From Pseudomonadota bacterium (GTDB lineage Bacteria; Myxococcota; Polyangia; Polyangiales; Polyangiaceae): a stretch of 8,201 bases of DNA. Numbering within the stretch: position 1 is the stretch's first letter; every line of letters begins with the position of its first letter. The notes under the pieces are model-generated. The model did no database searches, was not told where the DNA came from, and worked only from the letters and a program-made list of their open reading frames with translations. Position numbers and translations under genes: made by a program. Location of the stretch: assembly GCA_023419055.1 (NCBI GenBank), contig JAEZYO010000853.1:1-8201 (forward strand). The letters are read 5' to 3'. Below, one piece after another: positions 5,784 through 8,201 of this stretch.

Positions 5784-6224
5784 GTGAAGATGCAGAACGG
5801 TGTCGCGATCACGCTCGCCATCGGCGCCTCGGTCATCGCGCACCTGGCGACGCGCGTGTACTTTCCCGGGTCGCTACCTCTGTCCGAGATCGCAAAGCCG
5901 ACTCGAGTGATCGAGCTCGAGCCTTGCGTGGACCGGTCCGAGAGCTCCGAGCGTGGCGACGCGCCACCAGCCGCGCCCTGTGACGCGTGCATGGCCGCTG
6001 CTTCGAGCGGCAACATCACGAGCGCGGCGAGCTCGTTCAACAAGTGCACCGACGCCGGCAAGAGGTCCGCCTGTCAGGCGGCAGCGCGCGGCCAGGCGTC
6101 GGAAGCCGTGAAGAGCCAGACCTTCAACGGACAGTGCGCCCAGGCCAAGGCGACCGCTCGGGCCGGCGCCGCGATGGGCATCAGGGGTCTCGACGAGCTC
6201 ATCGAAAAGTCGAGCTGCAAGTAG
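5784..6224 (+). CDS. Membrane-anchored or secreted copy of the kinase's external Cys domain
   Basis: This 146-residue protein has an N-terminal hydrophobic stretch (about 6-22, GVAITLAIGASVIAHLA) after a short basic head. It acts as a signal peptide or an uncleaved anchor; no clear signal peptidase site is seen. A short spacer (23-64) carries one extra Cys48. Residues 65-146 match the last 82 residues of the preceding kinase at 74 positions, including all six cysteines (66, 69, 88, 97, 118, 145). It has no kinase domain. The start is GTG 5784 with a good ribosome site; ATG 5790 is the alternative. It lies 63 bases after the kinase stop and is probably co-transcribed. By inference it is a stand-alone sensor or ligand-binding domain that could compete with, present ligand to, or pair with the kinase. 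It converges on the Uma2 gene 9 bases away. Confidence 0.88.
   Translation: MKMQNGVAITLAIGASVIAHLATRVYFPGSLPLSEIAKPTRVIELEPCVDRSESSERGDAPPAAPCDACMAAASSGNITSAASSFNKCTDAGKRSACQAAARGQASEAVKSQTFNGQCAQAKATARAGAAMGIRGLDELIEKSSCK
5976..6224 (+). repeat. Domain duplication, copy B (stand-alone gene)
   Basis: This copy matches 5472-5720 over its full 249 bases at about 90% identity. Hand-counted changes are 14 synonymous, 9 non-synonymous (8 residue changes, such as Lys to Arg, Ala to Thr and Lys to Glu) and 1 in the stop codon. All Cys codons are kept. The excess of silent change suggests the copy is under selection rather than decaying. Confidence 0.93.
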
Positions 6225-6227
6225 CGA

Positions 6228-6253
6228 CCGCGCTCACTTCGCGCGCAGCGCGG
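6228..6253. terminator. Candidate bidirectional terminator between convergent genes
   Basis: CCGCGCT (6228-6234) and AGCGCGG (6247-6253) form a perfect 7-bp GC-rich stem around a 12-base loop. It spans the 9-base gap between the plus-strand stop (6224) and the minus-strand stop (6234-6236). Position and stability suit transcription termination, but neither side has a T-run. Confidence 0.35.
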
Positions 6254-6947
6254 CAAGCTCCGCTTCGAGCGCCTTCACGCGAGCCAACGCCCCGTCCGCC
6301 CGAGCACGCTCTTGCTCTTCGAGCGTGAGCCAGGGCGAAGCGCCGTCCGGCGTATCGCTCACGACCGGGCACGCGCCGGCTCGAGGCACGAGCCAGGCAT
6401 CGAGCAGTCCCGACTTCACGGGCTCGTCACCGAAGTGGCGGCGAACGAGCACGCCTGCCCGCGAGCGCTCCCAGAGCTGGAGAAGAACCGGACCACCGAG
6501 CGCCTTGGGCCCGAAGCGCCGAGGATCGAAGACCCAGAGCTCCTCCACGCCGATCACCGCGTACTTCTCCTGCACACGCCCGTAGTCCTTGTACGGGTGA
6601 TGACGGCTCACGAACTCGATCGCGAGCCGGGGAACCTGGTGACCCGGCTGCCAGAGCCTCAAAGAATCGATCTCGCCGTCGCGGAAGCCGGGCGGCGGGT
6701 GCTCGATCCAGCAGAGGTCCGGGTCCACGCCCACCCGCGGGTTCGCCGCGTCCCAACGAATCGCCAGGTTTCTCGAGATCGTGCCGGGCAGTTGCTTCCG
6801 CCGGAGCCACGCGAAGAGGATGGACTTCAAGCGATCGACGAACTCGTCGTGTTCCGGCGACTCCGGCACCGGCACCTCCGGCAGCTCCCACTCGGGGAGC
6901 GACGTGGGCAGCGAATACTGCACGGCCACACGCGGCAGGTCGGTCAC
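6234..6947 (-). CDS. Uma2-family (DUF820-like) putative nuclease-fold protein
   Basis: This is a 237-residue protein. The open frame extends upstream into the neighbouring gene, so I chose GTG 6947-6945, which gives MTDLPRVAVQYSLP and leaves a 59-base gap after the preceding stop. No good ribosome site was seen. Uma2 features appear in order: VDPDLCW with Asp77, RLAIEFVS with Glu111, KDYGRVQEKYAVIGVEELWVFDP (in two parts, 120-128 and 129-142) with Lys128, then an Arg/Gly-rich strand region. These fit a PD-(D/E)xK-type core, which places Uma2 in the restriction-endonuclease-like superfamily. Whether it cuts DNA is unproven for most members. The C-terminus (208-237, LEEQERARADGALARVKALE) is a short coiled coil common in this family. 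Uma2 genes are multicopy in myxobacteria, cyanobacteria and similar genomes, and their role is unknown. Confidence 0.88.
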   Translation of the reverse strand: MTDLPRVAVQYSLPTSLPEWELPEVPVPESPEHDEFVDRLKSILFAWLRRKQLPGTISRNLAIRWDAANPRVGVDPDLCWIEHPPPGFRDGEIDSLRLWQPGHQVPRLAIEFVSRHHPYKDYGRVQEKYAVIGVEELWVFDPRRFGPKALGGPVLLQLWERSRAGVLVRRHFGDEPVKSGLLDAWLVPRAGACPVVSDTPDGASPWLTLEEQERARADGALARVKALEAELAALRAK

Positions 6948-7006
6948 GACGCCGATCAGTTTACCGGAAATTCGAGTGATGGCGACGAAGGCTCGAAACC
7001 GAGGCC

Positions 7007-7774
7007 CTAGAAGCGGCCGTGAAGGCCGAGCTCGAGGCGCTCGCGGCGCGGCGCGAGGTCGAAGCCGACGTCCCGGAGCTCGAGGCCACCGAGCTTGATA
7101 TCGTTCCGCACGAGCTCCGACTTCTGGCTCGCGATGCCTGCGATGATGAGCCCGACCGCGGTCGCCTGCACGAGCCCGTCGACGGTCATGAAGGTGATGG
7201 TTTCGACCTCGTCGAAGGCGCGGTTCACGCACTTCTTCGTCGTCTCGACGGTCGCCGCGCTGCAGGTGAACGAACGCGCGCCGATCGCCGCCCAGGGCCC
7301 GATGATCGGCACCGCGAGCCAACTCGTGCCGTTGCCGAAGTCTTCACTCGAGGCCACGAGCAAGCCCGTGAGGTATCCGATGCCGAACAGCACGCCGCCG
7401 CCGATGACGAGCCCGGAGTTGGTGCTCGTCTCCACGTGGTAGCCGGGCGGGATCGGAAGATCGTCGCGGTAGGGCAAGAGTGGAGGCCGGTAGACGAACG
7501 GCGCGGCAGGTTGGGGCGAAGGCGCAGGAGGTTGGAGGCGCGTGTCACGCGGACCGCGCTCGTCGAACACCCCTGGGTAAGGACCCTGCGCAGGCGGAGG
7601 AGCAACAGCTGGAGCGACAGGAGCCGGCGCGGGCGCGGGCGCGGCGGGAGCAGGCGCCGTCGGCGTGGAGCGCGGCTCGGGAGGAAAGGCGGCTCTCGAC
7701 TGCGCCGACGCGATCGGCGCGGCACAGAAGCCAGACAACACGACTCCCACGAAGGCGGTTACAACCCGAGCCAC
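7007..7774 (-). CDS. Secreted Pro-rich protein with hydrophobic C-terminal half, function unknown
   Basis: This 255-residue ORF starts at GTG 7774-7772. It has a signal peptide: MAR head, hydrophobic core to about residue 20, and a likely signal peptidase I site after ASA (22-24). A Pro/Ala-rich spacer covers about 30-100. The second half has a conserved-looking core: LPIPPGYHVETSTNSGLVIG, then Gly-rich hydrophobic segments at about 121-142, 152-168 and 196-216. Two cysteines (171 and 182) could pair. The chain ends LELGLHGRF, with alternating hydrophobic residues and a terminal Phe like an outer-membrane insertion signal, though the hydrophobic segments look more helical than barrel-like. 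Similar 'GYHxET' proteins are familiar from myxobacteria without a known role. Its start lies inside the end of the EnvC-like gene (16-base overlap, 7759-7774), so the two are probably translationally coupled. Confidence 0.82.
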   Translation of the reverse strand: MARVVTAFVGVVLSGFCAAPIASAQSRAAFPPEPRSTPTAPAPAAPAPAPAPVAPAVAPPPAQGPYPGVFDERGPRDTRLQPPAPSPQPAAPFVYRPPLLPYRDDLPIPPGYHVETSTNSGLVIGGGVLFGIGYLTGLLVASSEDFGNGTSWLAVPIIGPWAAIGARSFTCSAATVETTKKCVNRAFDEVETITFMTVDGLVQATAVGLIIAGIASQKSELVRNDIKLGGLELRDVGFDLAPRRERLELGLHGRF

Positions 7775-8201
7775 TCTGCAGGATCTACCGTGTCTTTGCC
7801 GACGCGCACCTCGAAATAGAGTGCCGACGGGGTTCCGCCCACCGAGCCCAGCCGCTCACCGGCCTTCACCTCGTCGCCAACTTTCACCTCGACTGTAGCC
7901 AGGTTGGCAGACACGGTGTAGTGCCGCGCGCCGTGATCGATGATCACCGTCGTGCCGTAGTCCGCGTAACTGTCGGCGAATGCGACGCGACCGGCAAAAA
8001 CCGCACGCACGACGGTGCCGGCGGGCGCTCTCATCTCGAGGCCGGGCCCCTGTGAGCTCGCCCGGCGGGCCGAACGAATCTCGCTGCGACCCGTGATGGG
8101 AAACGGCAGCCTTCCGCGCAGCGCTGCGAAGCCGGAGGCGAGATCGCTGGGATCGCTCGGACCGGGTGCGGCTCCGTACACCGCCGCGTGGGCTCCGTCA
8201 C
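7759..8201 (-). CDS. EnvC-like degenerate LytM (M23) domain protein, C-terminal part
   Basis: The frame is open to the window edge and stops at TAA 7761-7759. A GTG at 8181 would give 140 residues, but it lies before a complete domain and the frame continues upstream, so the start is probably outside. Numbered from that GTG, the LytM fold is clear: LRGRLPFPITGR, GTVVRAVFAGRVAFAD, TTVIIDHG, VKVGDEVKAGERLGSVGG, LYFEVR and the end DPAEWLGL. The last is very like the C-terminus of E. coli EnvC. Zinc-binding positions of active M23 peptidases are all changed: the HxxxD pair is Gly45/Glu49, the YAH histidine is Asn93, and the HxH pair is Ala120/Tyr122. By analogy with EnvC it should activate a periplasmic cell-wall amidase during division rather than cut peptidoglycan. 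EnvC proteins normally carry N-terminal coiled coils, expected beyond the window. Confidence 0.88.
   Translation of the reverse strand, partial: DGAHAAVYGAAPGPSDPSDLASGFAALRGRLPFPITGRSEIRSARRASSQGPGLEMRAPAGTVVRAVFAGRVAFADSYADYGTTVIIDHGARHYTVSANLATVEVKVGDEVKAGERLGSVGGTPSALYFEVRVGKDTVDPAEWLGL

Noticed and set aside
3600..5843. 747-residue open frame on the minus strand
   Set aside because: It is antisense to the kinase, with an His/Arg/Gly-dominated composition. It is a product of GC-rich codon bias, and the plus strand encodes an unmistakable kinase.
6948..7322. Upstream extension of the Uma2 frame
   Set aside because: It would overlap most of the Pro-rich protein's C-terminal half, and its translation is Arg/Ala/His junk. 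Family-like sequence begins at GTG 6947.
7019..7819. 266-residue plus-strand frame
   Set aside because: Antisense to the Pro-rich exported protein, which has a signal peptide and conserved-looking segments. The plus frame is Arg-rich with no domain.

Overview
The window looks like chromosomal DNA from a myxobacterium (Myxococcota, perhaps Polyangiales-like). This is an inference from several traits. GC is near 70% in the genes, with strong third-position G/C. There is a transmembrane Hanks-type Ser/Thr kinase with an N-terminal zinc ribbon. Several secreted or cytoplasmic proteins are rich in Ala and Pro, and there is a degenerate LytM (EnvC-like) protein. No rRNA, tRNA, CRISPR, transposase or phage gene was seen.

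Layout. (1) 1-822, plus strand: the 3' part of an Ala/Pro-repeat protein with a compact basic C-terminal domain. (2) 896-1174, minus strand: a small Cys-containing orphan gene, convergent with the first and lower in GC than its neighbours. (3) 1175-1510: a divergent intergenic region with an imperfect hairpin and a (ccga)4 tract. (4) 1511-3879, plus strand: a tight four-gene run of two small helical proteins of unknown function, an RluA-type pseudouridine synthase and a lipoprotein of unknown function. (5) 3927-6224, plus strand: a zinc-ribbon Ser/Thr kinase with one membrane helix and a six-cysteine external domain, followed by a small membrane-anchored or secreted protein that is essentially a second copy of that domain. 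(6) 6234-8201, minus strand: a Uma2-family protein, a secreted Pro-rich protein with hydrophobic segments, and the C-terminal part of an EnvC-like LytM protein running off the window. Gene order of transcription is EnvC-like, then Pro-rich protein, then Uma2.

The most notable feature is the kinase and its stand-alone sensor-domain copy. The last 249 bases of the kinase gene (5472-5720) and of the following gene (5976-6224) align without gaps. By hand I count 24 base differences (about 90% identity). Of these, 14 are synonymous, 9 are non-synonymous and 1 is in the stop codon. The duplication is therefore probably fairly recent, and the copy appears to be under constraint. A small soluble or membrane-tethered version of a receptor kinase's external domain could act as a ligand-binding partner, decoy or dimerisation partner of the kinase. 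That role is a hypothesis.

The other recurring theme is the cell envelope: a lipoprotein, an external sensor domain, an amidase-activator-like LytM protein that has lost every zinc ligand, and a Pro-rich exported protein overlapping it. Functions of the small proteins at 896-1174, 1511-1960 and 1970-2305 remain unknown.
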